Shown here: piece after piece, positions 34,742 through 46,374 of the stretch
Layout of the letters: every line of letters starts with the position of its first letter
Position numbering within the stretch: the first letter of the stretch is position 1
Source of the DNA: Euborellia annulipes
Taxonomy: Eukaryota > Arthropoda > Insecta > Dermaptera > Anisolabididae
Length of the DNA: 64,000 bases
Assembly: GCA_023213315.1 (NCBI GenBank)
Contig: JAKCPI010031750.1
Coordinates: forward strand, 1-64,000
Reading direction: 5' to 3'
Notes under the pieces: generated by a model
The model's input: the letters and a program-made list of their open reading frames with translations, nothing else
What the model was told of the DNA's origin: nothing
The model's database searches: none
Translations under genes and position numbers: made by a program

Positions 34742-36022
34742 GGCCTGGCGTCCACTGGAAACAGAAAGCGGCGAAATTTAGTTCGCGCGAATACGACGGG
34801 AACGCGCGAATAATCCAAACACTTATTGGCAAATCAGCCCTCGTCCACTAGGAGAGTTTCATTCGCGCTAATCGCAACGTATAGTCGCGACCAGCGAACC
34901 GATCCAATTTTGTTCGATATTTCGCGCGTTTGAAAGCGTCAAAGGGGCGGCCATTTTGGCCTTATAAGGTTATATTTTAAGACCAAGCAGCCAATCTACA
35001 ATCCTTCATTATAAATATAGATTTCATCATGGATGTTGAAAATTAATACCATAATGACCTAGCAAGAATATATTTGACGTTCGCTGTCAGATTAATGCCG
35101 GGTTGCAAGAACGTATTTAACGGTTCGTTAAACGCTTTTTGTCGTTTAAACCTTCCGCTAAATAATTTTGGGTTGCAAGAACGTATTTAAAGGTGATTGG
35201 TTCGTAAAAGCTGTCAATAAACTAAATACTGAAATTCGGACCTTAAAACTATAAAGTATCCACTAACCTGATTTGTTTCATTGAAATAAATAAGATTTTA
35301 GTGACTATATTATCACGCGAGAGAGGTAAGATGGAAATACATTAATTTAATTGAGTTTTCTTTAGTTTCTGAAACGTATTAAGCGATATTATTAATTATT
35401 ATAGATATTCATCTGACGAAGAGAAAAATGGAGGTTATAGTATATTCTCAGTTTCTTTATAATTTAACATCTGACAGCCAGATCTACCAACGTATTTATT
35501 ATTTATATTTTACGATATTTAAATATTTAAACATTTTTTTGTTTTGTAACCTAATATTAACAATTAAAATTTAAAGAATACAAATATAATTACTATTTTT
35601 ATTCATTTTATAATTTTGGTACTATTATAAATTATACAATTTGACACTGCGCCCTTGCGGTCAAATGGCCAACTACATAGAAAGTTGTCATTTTCGGTGG
35701 CCCAATCGTTTTGCATCTATCTATATATCTTAACAGTAGGGAATAGTTAACCGTTCCTTTAAAGTTGCTTTAGCAACAGCCTATAATTTTAAAGCCCAAA
35801 GCGATGTTTACTAACAGACTTTTAAATGTTTACAGAACTGTTTTCTTGCAACCCGGCATAAGTATACTTTATTATAGGTTATGTCAGCCATGTTGAATTC
35901 GAAGTTTGCAGGTTTCTGCTACTAGTGGACGCGCAACCTTTCGCGACATTTCGCGCTTTAGATTTCGCTTGTTTTCGCCGTTTCGCTGTTCGCTATTTTC
36001 TGTTTCCACTGGACGCCTAGCC
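34742..36022. mobile_element. PIF/Harbinger-type TIR element (outer)
   Basis: TAA duplications at 34739-34741 and 36023-36025 bracket ends GGCCTGGCGTCCACTGG and CCACTGGACGCCTAGCC. The arms continue with AAACAGAAA and CGCGAA-rich blocks. 1281 bp, with a second element nested at 35096-35858. A 3-bp TAA target with GG-starting ends fits PIF/Harbinger (family knowledge). No transposase. Confidence 0.82.
35096..35858. mobile_element. Nested TIR element, ends TGCCGGGTTGCAAGAA
   Basis: TAA at 35093-35095 and 35859-35861 flanks TGCCGGGTTGCAAGAAC...TTTTCTTGCAACCCGGCA. Just inside the left end, the block GGGTTGCAAGAACGTATTTA is duplicated (about 35100 and 35171). Non-coding, probably PIF/Harbinger-type. 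Confidence 0.8.
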
Positions 36023-36589
36023 TAATAATTTGGTTCGCGAAATCTACTTGTTATCTCTTCCCAACTCCTGATACCTTGATACGCCTTAAACATTACCCTC
36101 AATTTTGTCCACTCCCTACTCTAAATTAGGCCTCACATAAGTTAAATAAACTTTGGACTTGACTTCCCTAGACGTATCCTTCAAAACTCTAACAAACATC
36201 CCTCAAAGAGTATAAATAAAGGTTATCGAAACCGATAAAACGTTGATGGGAGTTAAGAGTGTGATATTGGGGGGCTGGGATGAAGTCGTAGAGTTCCAGA
36301 AGGGCTTCGTGCTGAGGAAATTGTAGGAACTTTAGGTATTCAGTCGGGTCTCGGAAGTTCTTCATGATGTTGAGTATTTAGGGCATTCGGCTGAAACAGC
36401 GAAGCTAGTATTTGGAGACTTCCTATATGCCTTAGAATTTATACGGGTATCCTACCTGATGTGAATTCCCAAATATTTATAAAATTTAGACTCGTTGATA
36501 ATATTCCCATTTATTATTATATATACTATGGATTGATCCAATAGCCAACAACCTGTCAGTCAATTTTGTATAAAAATTACATAATTGAG

Positions 36590-36989
36590 TAAACAAAAAA
36601 AAATTACGTTATATAATTTAATTTAACCTGTTGGTTTAAATATTAAATATAAAAAAAGGTATAATAATATTAATATGCAAGCACTTAATTATGAGCGCTA
36701 CTGAACATTTAGATAAGTTCAAAGAGCGTAATTAAATTAATTCAAATGGAGTTAACAATAGAGGAAAGATAGATAGACTTCTATAATGGGCATAAGGAAG
36801 CTCTTAAAGGACAATTTAAATGTCGAGGGGGTCATATTTCTTGGAATAATGTGGAGGATGTTGTTTACAAAAAGAAGCATAAAGGTCAGAAAGGGAGAGG
36901 TGAAGGGGGGAGGGGGGGGGGCTCTTTCTCACCATCTCTTTTCAAAGGATAAATTTGTTATTTTCAATTATTAGTATTTTAATAGTAAT
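36590..36989. other. Gene-free stretch
   Basis: Contains a G-rich run near 36900-36920. No element assigned. Confidence 0.4.
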
Positions 36990-37149
36990 AATATAATTTG
37001 ATTCATGTCGAAAATTCGATGTCGAGATTTTGATGAGGTCCTTCCCCTGAGTCCTAAAAAGTGAGTCCCGCAAAATGGTCTGTCTGCGAACAAAATATCT
37101 CAAGAACGAAAAGAGCTAGGAGGTTGCAATTTTATATTTAAGTTAGGCA

Positions 37150-37750
37150 GTAGGGTGGGTGGTTTTGTCACTTTTTTTTCGGAGGGAAATGTAATACCCG
37201 GCAAAAGTAGCCCACCCACATGGGCATAACAGATATAATTTTTTTTTTTCATATCGGACAAATCGAATTTTTACCTCAAAATTTCAAAATTTCGACTGAA
37301 AAATCCCAAAATTGTCATTAAGTTTAGTTGGGTTATAAAGCGACCATATTTTTGGATAACGAGATGTCACTTGCAATGAAAACTGACATTCTTGCTTCAA
37401 AATGCCAGTTATATGCCAGAGATGCCTCTTTGTACTGAATTTGCCCCGTTTTCGGCCCCAGAGGCATCTCTGGTCCTTCCAGGGACATATATCTGACATA
37501 TTGAGGCTAGAATGTCAGTTTTGCGCAAGTGACATCTCGTTATCCAAAAGTATGGTAACCCAACTAAACTTAATAACAATTTTGAGATTTTCAGTCGAAA
37601 TTTCGAAACTTTGAGTTCAAAATTCTTACAGAGAGATATTGTCCGATTTGATTAAAAAAAAATTTATATCTGTAATGTCTATGTGGGTGGGCCACTTTTG
37701 CCTGGTATTTATTTAGCTAGGAAAAATAAGTGGCAAAAGGACCCAGTCTA
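37150..37750. mobile_element. 601-bp foldback element with TTAGGCA duplication
   Basis: TTAGGCA at 37143-37149 and 37751-37757 brackets inverted ends (TAGGGTGGGTGGTTTTGTCA / complement near 37725-37750). Nearly the whole element is palindromic: CCCACCCACATGGGCATAAC, GGATAACGAGATGTCACTTG and GAGATGCCTCT recur inverted around about 37450. Open frames inside are mirror artefacts. The 7-8 bp duplication and layout fit a hAT-like foldback, tentatively. Confidence 0.85.
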
Positions 37751-38025
37751 TTAGGCACCCCACTGGGACGTAAGCTTTTGAACAAAATCCCCCAAAGAGT
37801 ACAAGAACTTTTCTGATGTACTTTTTCAGTTTTTTTTTTTTTCGATTTTCTCAAAATTCACTCCAACGATTTTGATTAAAATTCATAAATCAATTATTTT
37901 TTAGTTGCTCTTTAAAATATATATTCTCATTTTGCCCTTTAAATTGTTTGAAGCACACTTTACTCTTGTACTTTATAGGAAAGATAGGGGAAATGGTTGC
38001 CATGGTAACAAAATATAAATAAATA

Positions 38026-38782
38026 TTGGGTGTACAACTTTGCTTCCGCCGTTTTTTTTTTTTTTTATGAAATTCGAGGCTTTATTGCAAAAAACTGGTT
38101 TTTCTAAGTACTGTCCATCGCTGGCCACTACTTTCCCCCCCAAAAAATTAAAAATTTTTTTTTTTATACGACCGGAAGTGCTGGTCAGCCAGGCCGTGTG
38201 CCATTGATCGAAACAAGTGATAGTCCGAGGGAGCAACGTCTGGAGAATACGGCGGGTGGGGGTAGGACTTCCCATTTCAACGTTTCCATGTCTTGACCAC
38301 TTTCGCAACATGGGGCCGAGCACTGTAAAATCACTTTATCATGTCTCTCGTTGTATTGCGGCCGTTTGTCTTTCAATGCATTAATTGCGTTCGATAACGA
38401 TCGCCTGTGATTGTTTCAGTCTGTTTTAACCTTCTCTCTTCTCTTCTACCGCCATGTTTGTCTTCGACGTCAAAATCACCGTTCTTGAAGCGTTGAAACC
38501 ACTCTCGGCATGTTCTTTCACTAATTACGGCCTCACCATAGGTATTTGATAGCATTCGATGAGCCTCAACCTCAGCATTTCTTCATATTAAAGCAGAAAA
38601 TTAAAACCGACGAGAATTTGGCTCGTAAGCTGACATGTTTAATCTAGAATATGATGCAGACACAAATCGACTAATATTTCGATGGCGTTATGTTTACAAA
38701 TACCTAACCTTATTGTATGACATATACGATCTATCACTTACCGCTAAAATCCTCTATTGCAAAACGGCGGAAGCAAAGTGTT
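38026..38782 (-). pseudogene. Internally deleted mariner transposon
   Basis: The left end TTGGGTGTACAACTTTGCTT plus CCGCCGTTTT after TA (38024-38025), and AAAACGGCGGAAGCAAAG at the right, form the inverted repeats; the right one lacks its outer bases. On the minus strand the N-terminal helix-turn-helix shows ERTCREWFQRFKNGDFDVED (38400-38530). Further on, in shifted frames, come WEVLP and HPPYSPDVAPSDYHLF (about 38200-38270), which holds the third catalytic Asp. At 757 bp versus ~1.3 kb for intact mariners, the central catalytic region is deleted and frames are broken. Confidence 0.88.
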
Positions 38783-38813
38783 TATAAATTTTAGCCACAC
38801 CAGATTTTTTTTT

Positions 38814-40026
38814 ATACGTTTCCATGAATTCACAAACGCCATTCAGATGATTTTATTTTATGGAAAACACAAAAATGATCTATCTACTTACAAAGAGAAA
38901 AAAAAAGCAATTTTTCTCTATAATTCCGAAATTCTAATGATCACTATATATTATGTATAAGTATAAAAAAAACGCAATTTTCATTTATAAAACGCTAGAA
39001 CATAAATTTAAAAGAATTTTTTTGTTAATTTTTTTTTGACATTGTCACTTTTATGTTTCATTTTTCATCCCCCATAATATATATAAAATTATTTATTGTT
39101 GTGATTTGTTTTTATTTGTTGTTTTTTTATAATTTTAATGCAAAATGTTAACCTGTCAGAAGAAAGATAATAATAATGTCAGTTGACATTTGACATTTCA
39201 TGTAATTCGCTAAGCTATTATAATCGTGAATATTGATCCAGTACAATTATTTAAAGGTGAATTTGGAAATAATTACATAGAGAATCATCATCATCTTGAG
39301 GAAGTCATTTGCACAAGTACTTCAATTTACATTGAAGAGAATCCGGAAGCTTCGGCAAAATTAAAATGTTAATAGAAAAAAAAGTTGCAGTTTTTTCGAA
39401 CATTGATAAATAAATGTTCATTTTTTATTGCTTTTCACAAGTTTTATCAAATTATTACAAAATTTTTTTTTCGGGGCTGGAAGTCTGATTCTAGACACCA
39501 AAAAAGTGAGTTTTATTTATTTATTTATTATTATTATTATTAATATAGTAAACTTGTAAATCATCTGGAATGCGTCGAGATATTTGAATCAATTAAACGA
39601 TAAAGTCCCTTTGAGATCTGCCAATCAATCATTATTTAAACTAAATATGTTAATTAATTATTTATTGGCTTTGCATGGGATATTCGTGTTTAATAATCAG
39701 CTGCAACTTGTCCTGGGTATTAAATTATAATTATATATACATACACAAATATCCATAACGATAACATCATCAATACATTTTTGGGCGACAAGAGACTTTT
39801 TTTTTTTAATAATATAATAATAATTTATTGAAAGTACTTAAGTATATTTGTGAATGGAGAGAGGTACATATGAATCTACAAATACATACTACAAAAAATG
39901 GATTATAAACGACCTTGTTCTCATTACAGCGCTTACAAAAATATTCTTAATTTTCTCCTCGCCATTAAAATATTCTATGACATCTATTTCACTGCGCAAA
40001 TTTTTTTTATCACGGGGATGTGGTGG
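38814..40026. other. Gene-free stretch, nothing recognised
   Basis: AT-rich with poly-T. TTATT runs near 39515-39545. No element or gene evidence. Confidence 0.45.
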
Positions 40027-40195
40027 TACGAGGGTTGCCTTTTAAGTTGTTACAAAAAGTGAAACAGAAACGAACAATTTCGAAACAAAGTGTTTTATTG
40101 CTTTTCAAAATATTCGCCCTTAAATTCGATTTTTCTAAACTTTAAGCCTTTTGCGGCACGTCTAAATGACCTCCGGTTGGACTGAAACTTTAAAT
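40027..40195 (-). pseudogene. Mariner C-terminal fragment with end
   Basis: Minus-strand translation KFKGEYFEKQ-stop near 40105-40135 matches the usual C-terminus of one mariner group. The outer end TACGAGGGTTGCCTTTTAAG starts at 40027. The remaining transposon is absent. Confidence 0.7.
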
Positions 40196-40432
40196 TTATA
40201 TGTATTCTAAATACCTGAATATTTTTACAGGGTGCGGCGTTAAATATAATTTGAACATTCTAAATAAAAGCCGTTTTAGAGCACATTTTCTACTAAAATC
40301 GATTTTGCTCTATATCTCTAAAACTGTGCCTGGTGGAAAAATTCTAACTACATATCTGAATTTAGAATGAAAAAATGCACTAGGTTCACTAATCAGATAT
40401 CTTGTGAAAAAAACCTTGTTGACTAGTGTTAT
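40196..40432. other. Short unassigned stretch with a lone TE-like terminus
   Basis: TTTTTACAGGGTGCGGCGTT at 40224 resembles a DNA transposon terminus, without a visible partner. Confidence 0.3.
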
Positions 40433-40490
40433 AGAAAGTAAAAGAAAGTTGTGTGCTGTGCGACCGTCACGCCAGAATTTTTTTTTTTTT
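40433..40490 (+). mobile_element. Family F 3' hairpin half
   Basis: AAAGTAAAAGAAAGTTGTGTG...GTCACGCCAGAATTTTTTT is the right arm of the family F terminal hairpin. The rest is absent. Confidence 0.6.
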
Positions 40491-41000
40491 TAATTTCTCT
40501 TTTTATATCAAGAATTAAGTTATATAACAAAGTCAGAGAGAAGAAGAAGAAGAGAGTGAGTAAGTCCACTTGAGATAAATTTCCGGATCTCAGGACATTT
40601 GCTTTTGAAGTGAATGAAGACACGATTCAGCCTTTGTCCAGAAGGAAAGGAATTTGATATCTTATATCACGGTTGTCATCGAAGGGAACATCTCCCTCTC
40701 TCCCTCTCACTCACTTTCTCTCTAAGGAGAAGAAGAGAATTGAAAAGGGCTTTTCACAATTGAGACCAGTCTAAGCCAGATTCCCTTGATAAAAATATCC
40801 AAGTTAAAATTTAAGGCCGGAGGGCCTAGTAACGGAGAGCAAACAGCCACCAAATTCGTTGCAATGACGAAATCAGGGACATTAAGGTATTTAAAAAGAT
40901 TAAAAGTTAATTTTTTAATAAGTTAATTAAATATTTCTTAATTCGCGATGTATATAATATCTTAAATATTTCTTATTTATAATTTGAAATTTAACATGTA

Positions 41001-41439
41001 CACTGTAAAAAATTTTTTGTAATTTTACAATTGATTAGGAAGCATATTTCCTACACAAAAACATATTAAATTTAGTAAATCTTTGAAAAAACCATTTACA
41101 AATGTATTGTAATTTTCGAAAGCCGTTTGAAAATTAGAATGAAAATGTATTGCAATTTTAGAATGACATTTGAAAATTAGAGTGCAAATGTGTGGTAATT
41201 TTAGAATTCCTAAACTGCTTTCGAGAAAAAAATACAATTTTTAACGAAAAATTCTATACAATGTTTGTAAAATTACAATACATGCTCTATTTTTCGAAGA
41301 AAATTGTAATTTTAAAATGTTTTTTTGTTGTAAACATTTGTAAATTTAGTAGATAAATGCATAGTAGATATCATTTACAAGGGAAATTTGTAAATTTAGT
41401 ATTCCAAAACACACTAAAATTAAGATTTTTTTTACAGTG
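41001..41439 (+). mobile_element. Family B MITE in family K
   Basis: CACTGTAAAAAATTTTTTG to TTTTTTACAGTG with TA on both sides. The empty site ACATGTAGCC is visible in the other K copies. Confidence 0.88.
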
Positions 41440-41504
41440 TAGGCTATAGGGAATGTAGACGAAACGCACACAGATAAAATTATGTAGTCACTCCTGATAA
41501 AGTA

Positions 41505-42085
41505 AAAAAAAAAAAAAAAAAAACTTAGTAAAAGAATTAGATTTTCGATTTAACTGTGGTTTATTTGTAAAAATTACAACGTTTCGGCCACTCATTCTGT
41601 AGTCTTCTTCAGGTAAAATTAAGCTAAGATTACCAACATTAAATCTGTTTAAACAGCCAAAATGCTGCCCCTCAAATTCTGGCACTCCTGAACTAATTCC
41701 AAAGGCCCACCCCCCTCCCCCCCCCCCTAGACCAGACGACTAAAATGAGATAAATATATTCCTTCTAATAACAAAAAAATATTTAATATTGAGAATTTTT
41801 TTAAAACTTAATTCCGGCATTTATTTGAGAAAATTACTTAATATACTTTTGATTATATAGCAGAGCATTGTATTAATTATTTAAGAATTTACTTTGACGT
41901 TTATGAATTCTAATATTAGTGATATTTATAGAATATTAATATTGATTTCAAATTTTATCCGAATATTTTAATTAAAAATAACTACAATGAATAATAACAA
42001 ATTTTTTTGTAAAAATATAAACTCTGTCGGCGCCCATTTCTTTAATGTGCCCGGGGCTGGCGTCTCCTCGGCCCGCTTTTGTTTC
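41505..42085 (-). mobile_element. Penelope-like insert in family K
   Basis: Absent from K1 and K2. Its minus strand carries CTGAAGAAGACTACAG and GTGGCCGAAACGTTG (41578-41612), the same CTGAWGA...CGAAACG tail motif as 30447-30663. Limits are set only by where K similarity stops and resumes. Confidence 0.5.
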
Positions 42086-42441
42086 AACACTGACTCAGAC
42101 CAGTCCGGCAACGTCGCATAAAATAAAACGCGTTTCACGCTTTCACTCACATTCTTTTTCCCAATTGACGATATTTTTTTCTCGCAAATCGCCCGCCCAT
42201 TGTGTCTAAACTAATTTGCATTTACATTGTAATATTATAAATAAAATACAACAGCAAGATCAACATAAACAGCTGTTAAATGCGATGTTGCCAGATCTAT
42301 GTTATGTGAATAAATACTTAAGTCATTTATTTATTAACTTAATCCAATGATAGTTCACGACTAAATTATAATAAGGAATTTATGCATTCAAATTTTATTT
42401 AAAAAAAATTTTTAGATTCTATTATGACTGTTCCAACAACC

Positions 42442-42884
42442 TTAAGACCTGGTAAAGCATTAATTGACTGAAGAATGTTATAACAGTAATTAAATAGCCT
42501 AATAAATGGTACATGAAGAGAAAATCCAATTGAGGTCGCTCTGCCAACAAAGGATAACAATAAAAAGGGCAAAGAGAAATAAAATGGAAGAGGGGAAATA
42601 TTAGACGTCTCGTTGAAAGAAGAGAGGAAATATCGTTGAAATAATAACATAGCCTCTAAAGAGACTACAAATCATGATAAAGATTGCATGTCTCCCAATC
42701 GAGATTGATATCAGTAGCCAGCCCCCGGGAGGGGGAAATGTTCAATCGTCCAATTACCGCCCTCAAAACGACAAAGACATTATTCAGCTCGGATATTATT
42801 ATCTCAAGATAACACAGGTTATTTCCATTCTGCATTTCACCTTATGAAATAAAATTTTGTCAAAGAGCAATTAAATTAGAAGAA
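42442..42884. other. Gene-free stretch, nothing recognised
   Basis: No repeat family or coding evidence. A minus-strand frame at 42399-42650 overlaps the end of K. Confidence 0.4.
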
Positions 42885-43270
42885 GGAATTAAAAAAAAAA
42901 AAAAAATTTTCAAATTTTCTAAATTATTCAATTAAGGGTATTAAAACCGCGTTTTAATCTTATTAACGATTGAAAACACTGGGAAATCAATAGTCAAATG
43001 TAAAAACTGAGAAAATTATATTTAGTAATTTAGATGACCCTCCTCTTTGAATCATTTTAAATTATTTTATTAAAATTATAATTAATAGGCCTATTTAAAA
43101 ATTGAATAATTAAATTCCATCACAATATATTTTTATAATTCGTCATATATATTAAATTTCAACTTTCCTATTTTTGTCGTCAGGGCTTGGGACGTCATGG
43201 CTTTTAGCGTCACCCCCTTGGCCAAGGGGGTTGTTACGCCATCATGTTAAAAAAAAAAAAAAAAATTTGG
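42885..43270 (+). repeat. Family H repeat, 5'-truncated
   Basis: CAATTAAGGGTATTAAAACC to GTCACCCCCTTGGCC aligns with 4740-5030. One GACGTCA motif remains. The last block CCCTTGGCCAAGGGG is palindromic. Confidence 0.65.
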
Positions 43271-43488
43271 GGATAAAAAAGTTTCTAAAAAAAAATTACG
43301 TCAAAGATACAGAACATTGTTAAGAATATCATTTTCTTTTAAGCTACTTAAATTTGATTTATATTTTTACTTTTTTTTTTTTATTTAATAAACTAGTTTA
43401 TGCACTTGATTTCACAAATTGGGTATATTAAAATTCAGGCACGACAGTATATGAAAAACGATTGAAAATTCATATTTTTTTTACAGTA

Positions 43489-44134
43489 TAGTATTTATAT
43501 ATATGCTAATGTCCGTCTGTCTGTCTGTCTGTTACGCTCTATTTAGGCAACTTCCCGTTGAAATTTTGAAATGAAATTTTATATGCATAAAGAGAACCTT
43601 CTCGGGATTACAGGAAAATTATTTTCATCCCGAAATTCCTATAACTTTTTGAGTTATTAATTTTTAAAATTACGATTTCTCCCATTGGAATTGTATAGAG
43701 AAATATTTAAGTATTCTTTGCATTCTATGAATGTAAACAAATCTTCAAGCAGGCACTGAATTGGAATATAGTAATGATAATCTTTTTTCATATTTAAGAA
43801 AAAACGAGCCATCGGGCTTGGTGTAGGGGTTAGCGTGCTAGTCTCGTATACCAAGAGTTGCGGGTTCGGACCCCAGGCAGTCATGGATTCCAAATGGCTA
43901 AAAAAAAAAACTCATGGGGTTTTTAAATAAGAATGTCTGGACCCCAAAATAGATATATTATCGTTATTAATAATAATAACATACGAGTATCGTTAAATCT
44001 TAAATGGCCTAAGTTGGCGAAAAGACTGTGTGAAGTGTGTGTGAGTAGGAAAAAGTGTGTTTAAAAAAAAAGGCGAGGGCGCAGGGGGGCCCGAGCCAGC
44101 TGAGAGGGTCCAGGGGGGCGGAGCCCCCGGCTAG
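43489..44134 (+). mobile_element. Non-autonomous Helitron holding a SINE
   Basis: The 5' region ATTTATATATATGCTAATGT plus a (CTGT)n tract, the body with TAACTTTTTGAGTTATTAAT, and a 3' hairpin GGGGGGCGGAGCCCCC followed by CTAG (44131-44134) and T. A SINE1 copy lies about 60 bp from the 3' end. Confidence 0.85.
43805..44071 (+). mobile_element. tRNA-derived SINE1 in a Helitron
   Basis: A box TGGTGTAGGGG and B box GGTTCGGACCC with the tRNA-like GGGCTTGG start. The body is partly deleted around the self-complementary segment and ends in an A9 tail. Confidence 0.88.
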
Positions 44135-44740
44135 TAAATATAAAATTAGGTTTGACGAAAGCAGCGACCCTCTTATGGCCGTAACTCCCTGAATTTAATT
44201 ACTGAATGAAATAATCATAAAACATTGATAGATTTTTAGTAATTTCTTCAGAAATAAAAGCATTCAAATATGCAATTTATTTTAATTAAAAAAACAAACA
44301 AGAAATTTCAAATATTTGAAGCAAATGCCTTTATTTTAAGAGGGAGAAAGAGAAGAAGAGATTTTGTTCATAAACTATTTAAAGTTCATTAAAACTTCTT
44401 TTGGTGTGTGTGTGTGTTAGTTAGTATTCTAAGCAAATCTCAAACTTGTGTAAGTGACACTTAGGAGATAATTTGGTTTGATGAAAGAAATGAAAAAAGT
44501 TTATATAAAAATATTTTTGAGAACACAAAACTCTTTTTATTTTATTATTAAAAAAAAAAAAAAAAAAACTTATATTGGGTGTCACTTTTTAATTTAAAAA
44601 TAACTGCGTTAATGTATTATTTATGTTTTAATCATTGTAAGATAAGATTAAGATATAAAAAAGAAATATGGCGTGCAAATTCACAGATAACGTGAATATA
44701 ATGATTATAATTAAAGAGGTCCGAAGAGTGAGTGGTTTAA
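44135..44740. other. Gene-free stretch
   Basis: GT microsatellite at about 44404-44419, GA-rich near 44341 and poly-A at 44550. Nothing else recognised. Confidence 0.45.
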
Positions 44741-44838
44741 GAAACGATGAAGAGGCAAATAAACAAAATACACAAATTCAATCTACGATGGCGAAGTTTT
44801 GAACCCAATTCGAGCTCATCATCAATAAATTTCACCTA

Positions 44839-45704
44839 TCCCGCGCGTCAATAAAAAACGTAACATTTTGTTACTTCTTAAGAAACCCTGTTCTAATCTA
44901 CCTTAATGATACTCTAATTTAAGAAACATTTAATATGAAATATCTTATACATTTCTAGGTATATTTAACACAAATACAAATTATTTTAATCAATTTAATA
45001 CAATTTAAATTAAATAAAAAGAAATATGTCGATTTTCAATTTGAGGGACAAATCAACATAATTTTGATTTGTTTTGTTGGATATTAATTTAAAATTTTGT
45101 TTTTATAAGAACTAGCCGGGGGCTTCGCCTCCTGGACCCCCTCAGCTGGCTCGGGCCTGCCTACGGCGGTTCCTCGTCTTTTCTTAATTATGAGAAGAAA
45201 ATTATTATTTCCTCGTATTACAATCCAGTACATTTGTAGAATACACAAATGCAAAGAATACATAAATATTTCTCCTAACATATCCTATGGGAGAAATCGT
45301 AACTCAAAAAGTTATAGGAATTTCAGGATGAAAATAATTTTCCTGTAATCACTAGAAAATTTCGAAAATTCAACTGGAAGTTGCCCAAATAGAGCGTGAC
45401 AGACAGACGGACATAAGCGAATTATATAAATAGATTTTCAGTAAAATACAATAGATAGAAAAAAACTGAAACGGAAAGATTATTTTAAAATTTTAGAAAT
45501 TTAAGAGTTAATAAATAAAATTTCGACATTTTTGTCTTTGTTTTATTTAAATTGTAATTATTTATTAAAATGATATGGATTTGTGTTAAATTTACTTTAA
45601 GAAATTTCATATAAAATGTTTAATAAATTACAATATCATTATGGTAGATTAGAAAAGGTCTTTTTAAGAAGAAACTAAGGGTCCACTATTTTTAACGCGC
45701 AGTG
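44839..45704. mobile_element. Family A MITE carrying a Helitron
   Basis: TA-TCCCGCGCGTCAATAAAAAA at the left and TTTTTAACGCGCAGTG-TA at the right. The Helitron insertion at 45112-45434 sits at the same base and orientation as in 51723-53689. Confidence 0.85.
45112..45434 (-). mobile_element. Non-autonomous Helitron in family A
   Basis: The minus strand starts TCTATTTATATAATTCGC and ends with hairpin CCAGGAGGCGAAGCCCCC and GGCTAG, between A (45111) and T (45435). Confidence 0.87.
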
Positions 45705-46297
45705 TACATTACATTTGAAAATGACACCAACTCCTTGTCAAGAGTATTATTTACTGAATCTGATATATTCTCTTCCAACTAGTTTTTTATCGTAAAGCCC
45801 AACAAAAAACTTTTTGATATTAAAAGTTATTCTTGGCTATATGGATAGCGCGCTGAATCTTGACTTTGATAACTATATTGTATAATAATTTCGTTAATAA
45901 TTAATAGATTTTTGCCTACGAATGATTTTTGGAAATTTAAAGAACTATAGAATATCGGTTATATTTATCACGAATGAGTTTATTAAAGCTTTTGTGGTTT
46001 TTTTAGAATTTTTATTCATAGACCACATTTTTGTTATTAATTATTTATTAAAATTATAAATACTGTTCAAGGTTTCGACTGCTTATTCTGCAGCCGTGGT
46101 CTATGATTAAAAATTCCAAAAAAGAATCGTTTTTTTTTTCATTCAAGGATGGTAAACATTCTATTAGGGGTTGTCCAAAGTTGAGAAAACTGTAAAAAAA
46201 TCGATTTTTTAAACTTGTAGCAGTGTTTTGCACCATTAACCGCCTCCGATTGGGATGAAACTTAATAATTCTCTGTAAAATGAGAGCCACAATAAAG
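45705..46297. other. Gene-free stretch with a tail motif
   Basis: The minus strand at 46071-46098 has CACGGCTGCAGAATAAGCAG then TCGAAACC, a degenerate Penelope-like tail motif. Nothing else recognised. Confidence 0.4.
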
Positions 46298-46352
46298 TCC
46301 CCACCTGGGAGACCTAAAGACCTCTATATTCCCAGTCTCCCCCAGGTGGGGA
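46298..46352. repeat. Perfect-arm hairpin
   Basis: TCCCCACCTGGGAGAC and GTCTCCCCCAGGTGGGGA form a strong GC-rich stem (one bulge) with a ~20-nt loop, in otherwise AT-rich DNA. Confidence 0.75.
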
Positions 46353-46374
46353 AATAATTATTTAAATTTGTAAC

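Larger units (their letters stand above)
34450..36590 (-). pseudogene. LINE reverse-transcriptase relic, interrupted by Harbinger-type elements
   Basis: On the minus strand, reading from about 36520 leftwards, frames give INGNIINESKFYKYLGIHI (the '...YLGI' segment after the RT palm), then GMFVRVLKDTSREVKSKVYL followed by TYVRPNLE near 36200-36090 (the conserved 'LY..YVRP.LEY' block), and after the 1.28-kb insert IDLWNGLSVNT near 34650 (the usual 'WN.LP' C-terminal block). These match CR1/Jockey-like non-LTR elements. Several stops and frameshifts and a ~240-bp foreign stretch (about 36205-36440) make it inactive. Clade is not certain. Confidence 0.75.
36990..38813 (+). mobile_element. Family F element holding a foldback and a mariner
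   Basis: The left part ATTCATGTCGAAAATTCGAT and right GCCACACCAGATTTTTTTT are family F. It is interrupted at 37150 by a 601-bp foldback and at 38026 by a 757-bp mariner derivative. Removing both restores ordinary F order. Confidence 0.78.
40880..42441 (-). mobile_element. Family K TIR element (copy 3), doubly interrupted
   Basis: The right end CTGTTCCAACAACC-TTAA (42442-42445) and the body (CGCAAATCGCCCGCCCATTG, GATGTTGCCAGATCTATG) match K in reverse. The left part before 41001 and after 41440 joins across a family B MITE at ...AACATG-TA. A further insert occupies about 41505-42085. Confidence 0.72.

Noticed and set aside
37284..37614. Two overlapping open frames as a gene pair
   Set aside because: They are mirror images produced by the palindromic arms of a foldback element.
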